A stretch of DNA of 64,000 nt from Ophiocordyceps camponoti-saundersi (nom. inval.) (GCA_003339415.1 PDHQ01000113.1:1-64000), one strand, 5' to 3'; shown: positions 1-12,010, numbered from the stretch's first letter. The notes: generated by a model not told the origin, from the sequence alone. Numbers and translations are program-made.

Positions 1-18
1 GGACAGGGGGGGGGGGGG

Positions 19-29
19 GGGAGGGGGGA

Positions 30-74
<45 letters not shown>

Positions 75-309
75 GGAGGTGGTTGATTTTTTTTAGCCTT
101 TTTTTTTTCTATGAGGGACCTAACTGGGGCAGATCGGCCGGGGTCTTACGAAGGGACGAGGTAGGCTGACTATGGCCACAGTAGTAATTGGCGGCGAAGA
201 TGGACTCGCGAAGATGGTGGGCAGATTGTCGCGGAACAGGGGGGGGGGGGGGGGGGGGCCGAGGGGGGGGGGGGCGGCCGGTCGGGGGGGGGGGGGGGGG
301 GGGGGGGGT

Positions 310-365
<56 letters not shown>
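19..365. repeat. Poly-G homopolymer tracts
   Basis: The first 365 bases are dominated by G runs, the longest being 42 G at 32-73 and 56 G at 310-365, broken by short ordinary sequence at 74-240. Two overlapping frames here encode only poly-glycine and are not genes. Runs this long are hard to sequence, so their true length is uncertain and the window may begin next to a contig or gap edge. Confidence 0.9.
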
Positions 366-366
<1 letters not shown>

Positions 367-1541
367 CTCGGCTTCGATGAGTGAGAGAGTGTGTGAGTGT
401 GTGTGTGGCGCTTGTAGTGGGGAGGAGGAGAGTGTACGGATATGTACGTATCTCTACAGTGGCGAGAAGCTAACAGGGGGAAGGGGGGTCGAATGATGAA
501 AAGGGCGACTATGTATGTAAGAGGAGTTGTTCGTTATGGGATGAATGTGATGTGATGGGATGAGATGAAGAGAGAGAAACAGATAGAAACACACACGTAG
601 AGAGAGAGGAAGAGGAAGAGAGGAGAGAGAGAGAGAGAGAGAGACACACACACAGAGGGCGTGTGTGCCAAGCTGTCGCCGGGTCGGTGCCTATCAGGCT
701 ATCATCATCCAAAGATATCCCTGCCAACCTCGTCCCCCATCCATCTCCACTTGTAGTAACTAAGGTGGTGGTGGCAGATAAGACGGTTGTCACTAGGGGC
801 GCACTGTTTCGACCAACTCTTCCGGGAGATGGGGAGGGTTGGTTCACTTCTCGCTCACTCTTAGTCTTCACACACACACACACAATACAATCCATACGGA
901 AATCTCAGATAGACATCCTCATTGAAGGATCGCGCTATAGATCTGTATGTATGCTTGTAAGCCTCTTGCTTTATCAGTTACAGAAGAAATCCGTATCCAT
1001 ACAAACACAAACATACCTATTCCCCGGCCTTCAAAGTTGTCCGCCCCGGGTAACCCAATTCGAGTCCTCGTCCCGATCGCGGCCCCTACAACACTGTCAA
1101 CACACACACACACACACACCCCGACGCCGGCGGTAGCGATTTTCTATCGCCGGACGCTAATTGGCTGCGCATAAGAGACAGTCACAGTGCGATACAGTGT
1201 TGGCGCCCCAGCATCTTTAAACTCATCTCTCCCCCCCCCCCCCAATCCCTGAGCTCCTCCCCGGGGAAATTCTTCCAATGTCAGCGGACAAGGGGTATGA
1301 ACGCCAACGATTTCTTTTCTTTAACACTGTACGGAACCCTTTCCTTTTTGCTCTCCCTTTCCCCGGAGCAAATCCCCCTCCCCCCCGTGTCCTCCACGCT
1401 CCGACCCGACCCGACCCCGCTTCCGACCGCCGCCGCTTACGGGGAGCCATGTCACCTCTTACGGGCCGGGCTGTCGAACCCCAGTTCGCCATCCGTTTAC
1501 GGTCGGTAGGGTGAGGCCAAAGGGAAAAAAAAGAAGATGGA
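366..1541. other. Intergenic DNA with microsatellites
   Basis: I see no supported gene here. There are AG and AC dinucleotide repeats at about 611-655 and CA repeats at about 871-884 and 1100-1119. The part nearest 1541 is probably the 3' untranslated region of the molybdenum-cofactor gene. The small open frames on both strands are short, overlap one another and resemble no family I know. Confidence 0.6.
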
Positions 1542-3538
1542 TCAGTCCATCTCCAGCCTGCCGGAGCGACCGCCGTCCTTGAGAACGACGCGCAAGGCTT
1601 CGATGCGCATCTTCTTGTCGACGGCCTTGCACATGTCGTAAACGGTCAAAGCCGCGGTCGAAGCGGCCGTCAAGGCTTCCATCTCGACGCCTGTCTTGCC
1701 GTCGCATCCGACCGTCGCCCGGATCTCGATGGCCATCCCTTCCTCCGCCAGCTTGAGGTCGACCTCGACGTGCGAGATGGCGATGGGATGGCATAGCGGT
1801 ATGAGATTCGCCGTCTGCTTGGCCGCCATGATTCCCGCTATCCTCGCCACCGACAGAACGTCTCCCTTGGCCATGGCGTTGGCCTCAATCAGCCGACCTG
1901 CCGTCGGGTCGGAGAAGCGGACGGAGCAGGCTGCCGTGGCCACGCGTTTCGTCTCCTTCTTATCCGCGATCGACACCATTCGCGCCGCTCCCGATTTTGA
2001 CACGTGCGTGAGTTCCTTTCCATACGCCGATAGAAGCCGGCTTTGTGCCGTCGGCAAACCGAGGGTGCCCACGTGTCGTTGCCGCCACCACCATACCGGC
2101 GGCGTCGGCCTCGCCGCCGCCGTCGTACCATGGCCTAAAAAAAAAGGTACCGACCGTGCGGCTATACTCAGTGCCCCTACCTAGGTACAGGGGGGGAAGG
2201 GGGAGGGAGGAGAGGGAGAAAAGACGACACAGACAGACACCCCCAGAAAACAAAACACACGCACACGCACACGCACACGCACACGCACACGCACTCAACT
2301 CTTCACCCACCTATCAGTATCATCGGTCGATTCTTCATGTGCTCCAGCTCGCCGAGACCAGCGTGCTTGGCCTTCTTTCCCTTGACGGCAGTCCCGATGA
2401 CGCCTAGGAGTTCGGCTTCGTTGGGCGCCGTCATGGCTAGCGTCTCCGCCTGTCTCATGGCCTCGTAGGCCTCTTCGTCGATCGGCTCGCCGTCGTTGGA
2501 CCGGCGAAGGATGTCTCGCAGCGAGACCTCGGCGTTGCCAAAGAGACAGACCTTGAGGTTGCCGTCCGTCGTGATGCGAAGCCGGTTGCACGAGCCGCAA
2601 AAGTTGTGCGTCATGCTGGTGATGAAGCCGATGCGGCCGGCGAAGCCCGGGACGTGCCACGTCTTGCTCGTCTCGTTGGCTTGCGTCTGGCCCTTGCGCA
2701 CGTCTGGGTATTTTTCCCGGATGAGGTCCAGCATCTCGCTGTAGGACAACATCTTGCCCCGGCTCCATCGGTTGCCGTCGAAGGGCATGTATTCGATGAA
2801 GCGAATCTCCATGTCCTGCTCTCGCGTCATCTCGACAAATGGCAGAATCTGAGAGTCGTTTACGCCTCGCATGACGACGCAGTTGACTTTTAGCTTGACG
2901 CCGGCGCCCAACCTGTTCATCTCCAGCACTCTGTCGATGCTCCTCCGCACTGCCTCGAAGCCCTTGCGCCTCGTCATGATCTGGAACTGCCAAGGGTCCA
3001 GCGTGTCGAGGCTGAGGTTGACACCCGTCAGGCCGGCTTCGACCATGCTGTCGAGCTTCCGATGGAGCGAGATGCCGTTGGTGGTGATGCACAGCTCCTT
3101 GAGCCCCCGGCTTCGCAGTGCGCCTATCTGCTGCATCAGAGGCAGGATGTCCTGCCGCACCGTCGGCTCTCCGCCCGTCAGCCGGATCTTGTTGACGCCC
3201 TGGGAGACGAACAGGGAGGACAAGAGGACGATTTCCGGCGTCGTGAGAAGCTCCCTCTTGGGAGAGAGCGGCACGCCCTCCTCCGGCATGCAGTACAGGC
3301 ATCGGAGGTTGCACCGCTCCGTCACCGAGATGCGAAGGTAGTCGTGCTGTCGGTGGAAGGTGTCGGTGAGGAAATCGGAAAAAGGCCTCGCTTGGCGGAT
3401 GCGGTCCCGCCGAGCCGTCACCTCGTCCGATGCCGCTGCCGAGGCCGTCCGGAAACCTCTCGGGCCGGCCGGAGGTGCGGACGGTAAAAGTCGGCGACGG
3501 AAGGCCGATAACCAGCCGGCGCGTGACGATGACCTCAT
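1542..3538 (-). CDS. cnxABC: Molybdenum cofactor protein, MoaA-MoaC fusion (cnxABC/MOCS1 type)
   Basis: Exons 2311-3538 and 1542-2134 join across a 176-nt intron (GTGGGT donor, T-rich tract, TAG acceptor) in frame, giving 606 residues. The first exon is a radical-SAM MoaA domain: CNLRCLYC near residue 75 holds the SAM cluster, and CGSC followed by a third Cys near residue 330 binds the second cluster. The second exon is MoaC, with KDGGRSGRLEMD at its end. Together they convert GTP to cyclic pyranopterin monophosphate, the first step of molybdopterin synthesis needed by nitrate reductase and xanthine dehydrogenase. The Arg/Ser-rich N terminus looks like a mitochondrial presequence, as in MOCS1. 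If the intron is retained, translation stops at 2303 and gives a 411-residue MoaA ending in Gly-Gly, as animal MOCS1A does. Divergent from the WD40 gene. Confidence 0.93.
2257..2294. repeat. CACACG microsatellite inside the cnxABC intron
   Basis: About six units of a hexamer (ACACGC on the plus strand) lie inside the intron at 2135-2310, close to its donor site. Copy-number change here would alter intron length but not coding sequence. Confidence 0.9.
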
Positions 3539-4638
3539 AGTGTTCTTCTTCTTTTTTTTTTCTTTCTCTTCCCACTTGCTTGATCACCTTTTAAAAGAAG
3601 CTAAGCATTTTTTTTTTCTAATAACGCTGAGTATTCAAATCAAATGGTATAGTAATCAGGTCGACGAGTTGGTTGTGTGTAGCAGGAATCGTCAACTTGG
3701 CGTCGTACAGAGGTCAAGTGACATGTTCCATGCGGGCGAGAGGGGAAGGTTTAAAGAGGGATGAAGGAAGATGGACCGTCTTCCAATGTTCCAATGTTAG
3801 TTAAGACGTCAAGGGGGTGCGGCGACGCGGGGGTGGCGGCTGCATGCATGCATGTGTGTGTGTGTGTGTGAGAGTGCGTGTGTGTGTTGTAGGTGGTAAG
3901 TATGTAAGTAAGATGGGAGAAAGAATTGCAAATGGCTTGCTGGCTGATGAAATGTGTGTCAGCGCTTCTTCCTTTCCTTCTCTTACTCCGTACTATACAT
4001 GTATGTATGCAGGGCCGGCCCGTCTTCGTTCGCTCGAACTTGTCTCGTCCTCTCGACCCGTACGCCTTCTAGGGACTTGGTCTGGGTCAAAGCCGCCGCA
4101 AGGGCTATCCTAGACAAGACGTCCTAGCGCAGACGATGGAAGCTAAAGCATGTATCCGTAAGTACGGATGTAATGCGTGTGTCGTAGTTGAGTGGTCAGT
4201 AAGTAAGTAACTAGGTAGGTAGGCAGGTAGGTGAGTTGATAGGGAGGCCGGGGCAGCAGCCTGAGTCGCGCAAAGCAGGGCTATAAAGTTGTCTGTTTAA
4301 ACAAGACGAGACCCTTCTTATACCTACCCTTGCTTGCTTGCTTTCTAGGAGCGGCTTCAAGGGGTGATAACTAAAAAGCACCGGTCCACGTGATCCCTCG
4401 CCATGGTGAGTTAGTGTCGTACCCGTAGGCTCGTAGCCATAGCGATAGCGGTGCTCGGTATTATGTAAGCAGACTCACCTCCCCTTCACCTCTTCGCGAC
4501 GCGTTAGCCTTGATTATCAATATCTCGCGACTCTTATTACTTCCCTAGCCTTGATTCTTCATCTGGACGTCGAATTCATCTCCGCCGCGCAGCTCCGGCC
4601 TTGCCGCCACCTTCATCTCCCATCCAGGGTCGTGTTCG
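3539..4638. promoter_or_regulatory. Shared upstream region of cnxABC and WRAP73-type gene
   Basis: The 1.1-kb gap separates two divergently transcribed genes and must hold both promoters. It contains a TG repeat at about 3852-3890 and GTAA/GTAG-type short repeats at about 4198-4235. I see no further open frame that looks real and did not recognise a specific operator. Confidence 0.5.
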
Positions 4639-6249
4639 ATGCATAGCTCCCCGGTCTTCGCATGTGAGCTTGGCTTTTTCGTCCCGCACACCTAAACCTA
4701 GTTGTACCTGACTGACGAGCGCCTTGTTTCTTTTCCGCCCCTTCGTCTTCCAAATCTCCAAAGCTTCCTCCCACTGCAAGCCGAGTCCCGACGGGCGATA
4801 TATCGCGTCAGTGCGCAATTCGACTCTTTCCGTCCGCTCCGTCGATTCCCTACGTCTTGTACGGGTCGCCAAGCTCGCTCCGCCGGGGTCGGACGGTCCG
4901 ATCAGTAGCCTCCTTTGGGCTCCTTCGTCCGCCAAGGTACTCGTCTCGATCGGGTTGGAGATCCATGTCTTCTCCGCGACCGATGATTCGTTTCATGGCT
5001 CGGCTCACTTGTCGACCTCGCCGGCGGGGAAGCCGTCGGCCGTGTTCTTCGGCGGATGCGACACCGAGATCTTCGTCTGTTCTGCCCTGAACCTTTCCGT
5101 CCTGGACTTGAAGACGTCCAAGATTGTGGAGATTGGTGGCCTGAAATTCTGCCATCCATCTACCGCCGACAAGGGCTTTTGTATTCGTCCCGGCACCGCT
5201 CACCTGGCTGTCCTCACCCGTACTGGCGGCAGGGATCTGGTAAGTCTGCACCATCCGGTCACGCGACAGGTGACGAGGTCGTGGAGTCCGGATACGGTCG
5301 ATGCTCAGGCCTTGTCCTGGACGCCTGATGGTCGCTGGCTGTTCCTATGGGATTCTCCTGCGCATGGCCATCGGCTGTCCGTCTACACGGCAGACGGCCA
5401 GCATTTCCGGACTGTAGACGCTTCCAGCCTGGCACTAGGTCAAAAGTCGGCGCTTGAGCTCGGCGTCAAGACGTGCCAGCTCTGTCCAAACTCTGAGTTT
5501 TGCGCTGTTGGCGACTACAGCAGAGCAGTCACGCTTCTCACCACTCGTTCGTGGCGACAAGCGATGCGATTGTTGCACCCACCTACGATAGTCCCTTCGG
5601 ATACTGTCCAGGTCCGTTCGTTGCTCATTGCTGGGAGCCGCTTAGACGATGGTGCTGACGAAATTGATTCGAAATAAAGGTCTGGCAGGAGCAGATCATG
5701 ACGACGGCCGGCGACAAGAATACTGTCCAGGCTTTCTTGCGCGCAACGTTGACGGTTGCGCCTCCAGGGCCGTCAGCGGGCGGAAAGCAGTTGAGTCCCG
5801 GCTGCTCTCTGGCCGCGTTCGATGCTTCGTCGACGCTCCTGGCAACGAGGCTCGACGACTGGCCGAGCACGACGTGGATCTGGGACGTGGCGGCTGCGGA
5901 ACTCCGAGCGGTGCTCATGTTCCACTCGCACGTCACTTTCAGCTGGCACCCGGTCAGTCGTGAGCTGCTCCTGATTAGTTGTCAGGACGAGGCCCGGCGC
6001 GGCACGTCGTTTGTGTGGGAACCCACGTTCCAAGGTCCCAAAGCCGTGAGCGCTCAGGCTCTGCTGCCGACGGCGGCGGCGACCGGCAGATGTCAGGTTT
6101 CATGGATCGGCCGCCAAACCGAAGCGCCGGAGCTCGTTGTAGCCGACTCGGAGAATTACGTCCTCTTGTCGTTATCGGGAAGCAACCCTTGGCAAGACGA
6201 TGAAGAATCTGTCTTGGACGACACCTTTTTCTTCAAGCACCAACCGTGA
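4639..6249 (+). CDS. WRAP73: WD40 protein of the WRAP73 (WDR8) family
   Basis: Three exons, 4639-4663, 4764-5611 and 5680-6249, give 480 residues. Intron 1 (100 nt) runs from GTGAGC to AAAG with a CTGAC branch; intron 2 (68 nt) also has CTGAC. The tiny first exon (8 codons plus one base) is chosen because the join yields a short N terminus leading straight into SPDGRYIASV, the usual start of the family's first WD blade. Other blades are visible at LSWTPDGRWLFLWD and TTWIWDVAAAELRAVLMFHSHVTFSWHP. WRAP73 proteins act at spindle poles and centrosomes; the fission-yeast member works with a kinesin-14. The gene converges on the kinase at 6407 with only 157 bases between. The family call is firm; the exact first exon is inferred. 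Confidence 0.85.
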
Positions 6250-6406
6250 GACGCGTGCAGGCATACCATATACATGTGTATATACATGTGTATATATACT
6301 ATCGCCATTATCCCAACTGGGTTGGTTTGATGGCCCTCACGATCAGGTAAGGCACCGCCCCTAGTGCCCGTGTGAATAACCCGACCTTTATCCCTCCTCC
6401 GTCAAT

Positions 6407-7846
6407 CTATACTTGAGAGCTCTCTGACCGTCTCGTCTTTTCATATTCGGGCAGCGCCCAATTCTGCATCCATTCTGACTCCAGGACCTGGTTCGCGGTG
6501 TGTCGGGCCTCGGGTATGAACAGTAGCATCGAACGAAGCATGCCAAAGATGGCGTCTGCCTCCTCATGGTCGAATGACGGCATCCCTATTTCTTGTCGAG
6601 GGACTTGCATGCTGCTCTCAAATCGATCCGTGAGACACATGATAAGTCGCTGATCTGTGAAGCTGCCGGATTCGTCAAACCATTCTCGTCGCGTTTCCCA
6701 CTTGGTCCACCATTCGGGTGGTAGGATGCCCAAGAGTTCGACATGATCGCATGTGACTTCGTCTGGAGTAGTGGCCCATTGTTCAAACAAAGGCGTCTGG
6801 CCGAGTATCGCCCAAATCGTACAGGCCATTGTCCAGATATCGGCTGCGAAGGAAAGCGGACTTACAGATTCAAATCGTGCCTCTGGAGGCCGAAAAGTAA
6901 GAGGCGCACGAGACTCATATCTTGATACTTGATGAGGTGAAAAGGCTTCGCCGAAGTCTACTAGGAAGATTCTGGCTTCTGATGGCAGAATTTCCTCACT
7001 CGGCTTCGCAAGCCAAACCGGTTTAACGACGTATGACGGGACACCTGATGGAAGGGATCCTCCACCTTGTCGCCGACGGACGGGTTCCAGATCGGGTAGG
7101 CCGATGCGATTGTATAGCTCTTGGTCTGAAAGTGAGTTGAAATCGTGCGGCATATATAGGAGAATATTGCCAAGGTGGAGATCTGCGATGGTAATATCAA
7201 AAGAGTGAATCGTGGACCGGGACCGACAGTGATGAGGCAAACCTCCATGAACAAATCCCTGACGGTGCATGGACGCAACAGTAAGCGCGAGTTGCGCGGC
7301 GATGGCTCTCGCCGTTTCTAACCGGAAGAGCCTGACGTATGATGCATCTTTTGCGTTGGAGAGGCTGCTTCCTACGGGGGTAGTGACGTAACAGGGATGG
7401 ATGCCGTTGGGCCCTTGAAGCGTAAAGCTATCGAGGAGACGAGGAAAATGTCTCCTGGCGTCGACAGCACTGGCCGAGGGCGGTTGATGGGCGGCTAGTT
7501 TGGAGAGGACATGAGCTTCCTGAATGTTTGATTTGGCCGTGCCGACTTTAACTGCTACGAGCTTGTTCCGATGTTCGTCGCGTGCGAGCCAGGTGGTGGA
7601 ATATGTGCCGTAGCCGAGCTTGTGGACTATTCGGTACCGGCCGTGAAGTTTGTCGCCGATGGATAGCGGATGGTAGCCTCCGGGGCTGTAATAGTCGAGT
7701 CTTTCCACATCCTCGATGTGCTCGTACTTGTACTCGGACATTAGGGTAGATGCCGTAGTGAAGGCTCGACCTTTGCATCGCGAGAGCGCTGGAGATGGCA
7801 AGTAGTGGTCTCGAAAGAAGGCGACGAGACGCATCGGCTTCGACAT
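6407..7846 (-). CDS. SRPK-like serine/threonine protein kinase
   Basis: The frame is open from the ATG at 7846 to 6407 and is interrupted by a likely 60-nt intron at 7183-7242 (GTTTGC to GCAG); without it the product is 459 residues. Removing the intron restores the catalytic loop HGDLHLGNILL, which otherwise carries a 20-residue insert. The glycine loop is GYGTYSTTWLA, the ATP lysine is in VAVKV, and the magnesium motif DFGEAF is intact. The sequence before the glycine loop (IEDVERLDYY, PGGYHP) is typical of the expanded fungal SRPK-like group. HGD in place of the usual HRD/HTD is common in that group. The first 35 residues are rich in Arg, Ser and Phe; an inner ATG at 7741 would remove them. 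Substrates are unknown. It lies immediately outside the transposon block. Confidence 0.85.
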   Translation of the reverse strand: MSKPMRLVAFFRDHYLPSPALSRCKGRAFTTASTLMSEYKYEHIEDVERLDYYSPGGYHPLSIGDKLHGRYRIVHKLGYGTYSTTWLARDEHRNKLVAVKVGTAKSNIQEAHVLSKLAAHQPPSASAVDARRHFPRLLDSFTLQGPNGIHPCYVTTPVGSSLSNAKDASYVRLFRLETARAIAAQLALTVASMHRQGFVHGGLPHHCRSRSTIHSFDITIADLHLGNILLYMPHDFNSLSDQELYNRIGLPDLEPVRRRQGGGSLPSGVPSYVVKPVWLAKPSEEILPSEARIFLVDFGEAFSPHQVSRYESRAPLTFRPPEARFESVSPLSFAADIWTMACTIWAILGQTPLFEQWATTPDEVTCDHVELLGILPPEWWTKWETRREWFDESGSFTDQRLIMCLTDRFESSMQVPRQEIGMPSFDHEEADAIFGMLRSMLLFIPEARHTANQVLESEWMQNWALPEYEKTRRSESSQV

Positions 7847-8353
7847 TCCTGCCCCCAGTAGGGCCCTGTTGGCGGATGAAGGCAAGGTTAAGAAGACGAC
7901 GTCGAGTACTTATATATGTACAGTCAAGGGAGAGATGATACTAAACTTGATTTTATGTATATAACTTAAGCAAGGCCTTGCTGCAGAAATGCATTGCGTT
8001 GGCATAATAGACGGTATGTATGTATGTATGATAGGGGTGGGCATCGCTGATGAAGGTGGTGAGTGTGGCTAGGCCAGGCCTTGAGAAGCAGAGCCGGCAG
8101 CGCTGACTACCAACCAAAGTGGTTTATAGGGTAGGCCGAATCCCTGCATGCATGTGTGTGTGGCCCGCAGCACAGTTAAGCTAGGCGTTGATACTAATCA
8201 GACGTAAATCGAACTCTACAATGCAGGACACTACAAGCGCTGAGGGCATACAAATGTATATCAGAAGGATCCTTTAGGGATGCATGCTTCAAGGACGAGT
8301 CACAGCTCAAACGTGGCTGCTGTCTGCGCCACTTGTTGTGTGATAGATGGTTG
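7847..8353. other. Kinase upstream region
   Basis: This 507-base stretch separates the kinase start from the transposon nest. It has short ATGT/GTAT repeats near 8012-8030 and 8143-8162 and no supported gene. A minus-strand open frame at 8194-8400 runs into the Copia LTR and is not convincing. Confidence 0.5.
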
Positions 8354-8358
8354 TTTCC

Positions 8359-8498
8359 TATGGTGACACAAGGTGGGCACAGGCCATCGGGTAGGTGCAC
8401 TGATATGTATATTATGTGTGTGCTAGGTCTAGGCTAGGATAGCTAGGCTAGGTCGTGTGCGAGGTCGGGCGGGGCTGGTCACGTGGACCCCCTTAATA
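8359..8498 (-). repeat. Left (3') LTR of Copia-V
   Basis: 140 bp, aligning without gaps to 40321-40460 with 11 differences, all transitions at TpG or CpA. The mutated sites in this copy (35, 51, 83, 136 and 139 of the LTR) include the end that faces the island. Preceded by TSD TTTCC at 8354-8358. Confidence 0.95.
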
Positions 8499-11412
8499 CC
8501 CCCCTTTAGGCCCGCTTAAACGAGCGGAAAATAGTTATCCCGCGCCGCAAAGCGCGGAAAATAATAAAATAGCAGAAAATAGCGTTTTTAGGCTTTTCTT
8601 AATAAGGCCGGTAGAGGGCTTAAATAGCTTAAAAATATAATAAAAGAGCGATCTAATAGATTAAAATTAAGTCCCGGAGGCGGTTATTCTATTCCGGATT
8701 AGTTAATTAATATAAGGAATAGTAAGAAATAGTAGAAATAGGCCTTTTTAAGCCGCTCTTAAGGGGCCTTAAATAGGCTAATCTAAGCTATTAAGATAAG
8801 TTAAATTAAGCTATTAAGATAGGTTAAATTAAGCTATTAAGAGGGCTTAAAAACGCTTATATAAAGGGTATTAAGAGGCCTAATTTAAAGGAAAATTCCT
8901 TTTCTTATAAGGGGCTAAAAATAAGCTATAAGCCTTACGGCTATATATATAAGAAGGTATTATTATTTATATTACTTAGTAAGGAAATACCGCTAAAGTT
9001 ATACGAGTTAATATATTTAATAGTAAGAGGCTTAGAGGCGCTTACCGTTAATATTTTTAAGGCTAAAATAGCTTTTTAAAAGCATATTAAAAGGTATATA
9101 TCGTAAGATTAGTAGCGGTATAAAGCTAGGCTAATAGTAAGGTTAATTATTATAATATACCTTATCTATCCTCTCTTAATCGATACTTACTTTTTTAGAA
9201 TAATCTATCTTATTTTAATTAATAGCTATAGCGTAACGCTAATTACTTTTCTTCCTTAAGATCCCCTTTTTAGGTATAGGATCCTCTAGTAATAGAAATC
9301 TTATATTATATTATTTATTAAGTTATTAATTTAATCGATTAGTTTATTTAGTATTAGTACCTTTATTATTAGGTAATATAAGGGTATTATAAGCTTTATT
9401 ATCGGGCGCCGTAAGCTTATCTAATAGCGTACGAAGGCTGCCCTTTATATTATTTTTAGCTTTAAAAGGTAAAATCGTAATCTTTAGGTTAGAAAGATAT
9501 AATATATAGATAAATTTAGCGTATTAAAAACGCTATAAAGGCTTTATAAAGCTATTTATAGCTATATTAGCTATACTAATATATTAGATTATAAAGAATC
9601 GCTTTTCTATATAATTAATAACTTATTTATATTATATATTAATATATTTCGTTTAGGCTATTTTAAACTTATTAAGGGCGATAGCTTTAGCGTTAAAGCT
9701 ATTAGTAAATATAATTATAAGCGTTTATTATTACGGTAGCTTTAAGTTCTTAAAAATCTTATTTATCTAAATTAAGCTTATACTTATAAGCGTTAAATTA
9801 ATAAATTTAGCCTCTATTAATAATAATATTATAAGCGTTTACTATTTTAATTTCTAATATATAAAGCCTATACTAATAAAAATAATATATCCGGCTATTA
9901 AGTATTTTATATATAAATTATTTATAAAGGAGGTATCTATAAAGATATAAGGCTTTAAATCTTAAGGGCTATAAGCACCTTTAAGCGTAAGGCCTAAGCT
10001 CTTCGTATTATAAAGATAATATATTAAATTCTTTTATATAAAAAGGTATAAAGTAATTAGATTAAAGTTACCTTTATATAATTTACTATTTATAAAAGCT
10101 AAGTTAGGCTTTATACTATTAGAGAAATAATTTATATTACTTATCCTTTTTAGCTATTTTTTTTAAGGTATTATAAGTAGCTATATTTTCTAATTAGCGG
10201 GTATTTTAACCTTAGGCGGCTAAGGTATTTATACGGCGTTCGTAACGCCTTAGCTAAATAATTTAAATATTTTAGTAATATATTTCTCTTAATATATATA
10301 AATTATATACGTAGTACGGTTCTTACGAAATTATAAGCTTAAAAAGGTAATAAGTTCGCCTAAGTTATATAAATCTTATAATTCCTTTAAAATACCTTTA
10401 CTTTTATTTATAAGGGCGGTTATTAGCGCTATAATAATAATATCGTTAACGTAAAAGAGTATAATAAATCTTTTAAGATAAGTATAGATATAAAACTTAA
10501 ATTTAAGTTATTATTATTTATAGCGTTTAAAGGCCTTACTCGCGTATATAAATTATATCGCGGGCGATAACTTAAGGCTATATAGGGCTTAATTAAGCTT
10601 ATATACTCGATTCGTACTATTTTCGAAAAGATACGGCTAATTAATAAAAAATTCCTTTTAATAAGAGGCGTTAACGAACGCGTTTATAATATTAAATTAT
10701 TATTATTTAAGATTTTAAGATATTATAATTAATAAGAATACTTAAATAAAAAAAATATATAATAATAGCGTAAAGGTTCTTAATAAAGTATAAGGCTTTT
10801 TCCTTATCCCCTTATATATATTAATATATTTTAGCGATTACGGTTTTATTTTTAGGCGTTTTTATTATAAATACCTATTTACTAAGTAAAATTTACTTAC
10901 TAATAAGTTAATTAATAAGATCCTAAGTTTATAGATTATATAAAGCTTTAATTTCCGTATTTATCGCTAAGCGCTAATAGGAGAGATAATTAGGTTGCTT
11001 ACGGATATCTTACTAGCCCTTAGGCGTTAATAATATTAAAATATTAAATATAGCGTTAATTAGTAAAATAAAGTTAGGAATCTTTACCTTTTCTTTATCG
11101 ATATTTTTAAAAATAGCGTTAATAATAAATTTAGCTATAGCTACTATTACTAATTAGGTTTTCTAATTAGTTATAAGTATTATAGCTTTATTTTTTAGCT
11201 TAGCTTATAGAGGAGCTTTTTTATTAGCTAAATTATTAAATTAAGTATTATAGGGCGTTTAATCGGGCGTAAGGAATTATATTATATTCGGAGGCGTAGC
11301 TAGCTTTTCGGGTTAAGAAGGGCTTATAGTTTTATTACTTAAATTAAGTATATTTCCCGCTTTAGGGTTACTAGTAAGCTCTTATAAGCTTAGATCGCTA
11401 GAATAATTATAA

Positions 11413-11450
<38 letters not shown>

Positions 11451-11882
11451 ATTATTAAGTTCGAATTAGAAGAATTTATCTTTATTAAATTAATTTTTCT
11501 AATCTTTTTTAATCTTAGGCTTTATAACATATTTAACTATTTAATTAAGCTTTAAATTAGCTAAGTTATAAAACTTAATATTTTTAGCCTTAATAATCTT
11601 ATCTTTTTTAAGTAGATATATCTTATAAATATGCCCGTAAAACTTTTCTATACTAATAAGGCGACCTTCCTTAGCTTAAGAGGCTATTTTAGCGCTCTAA
11701 ATCTTATATTAAAAAAGGATAATAACGTATACTTTATAACTTTATAATTATATATATTTAATTAAATATTTATATAAAACGCAAATTATAGCTATTATTA
11801 TCTTAATAAAGCTTTAATTTTTTAAGTTAGTTAACGATAGTAATATATTCTATATATAAGCGCTAAAGTTAATAAAAAATAG
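8499..11882 (-). pseudogene. Copia-V polyprotein remnant, 3' part (reverse transcriptase, RNase H)
   Basis: This is the 3' portion of the Copia polyprotein, read on the minus strand and full of stops. The reverse transcriptase is recognisable from AFVNAS with a following Gln-Pro context (about 10630-10680) and from the YVDD-type box at about 10434-10470. By Copia gene order, RNase H should lie at lower coordinates and integrase at higher ones, but I did not identify their motifs. Many stops are TAG or TAA where CAG or TGG would be expected, as RIP predicts. No ATG-started frame of useful length exists. Confidence 0.8.
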
Positions 11883-12010
11883 TATAAAGGTCTTACTAAG
11901 GCGATTATAGAAGTAAGCTAAGGTAGAATTATAATTAAAGCTATCGAAAAGAGGAAGAAAAGGGGAGAGAAGCCCCCCTCCTAAGCTAGCTATATACCCC
12001 GCGCGATAAC

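Noticed and set aside
188..496. Poly-glycine open frames
   Set aside because: Simple translation of G homopolymers in several frames at once.
11400..11460. ATT/TTA trinucleotide runs as a CRISPR-like or satellite array (also 25330-25400)
   Set aside because: They are short, irregular runs inside RIP-mutated coding remnants with no repeat-spacer structure.
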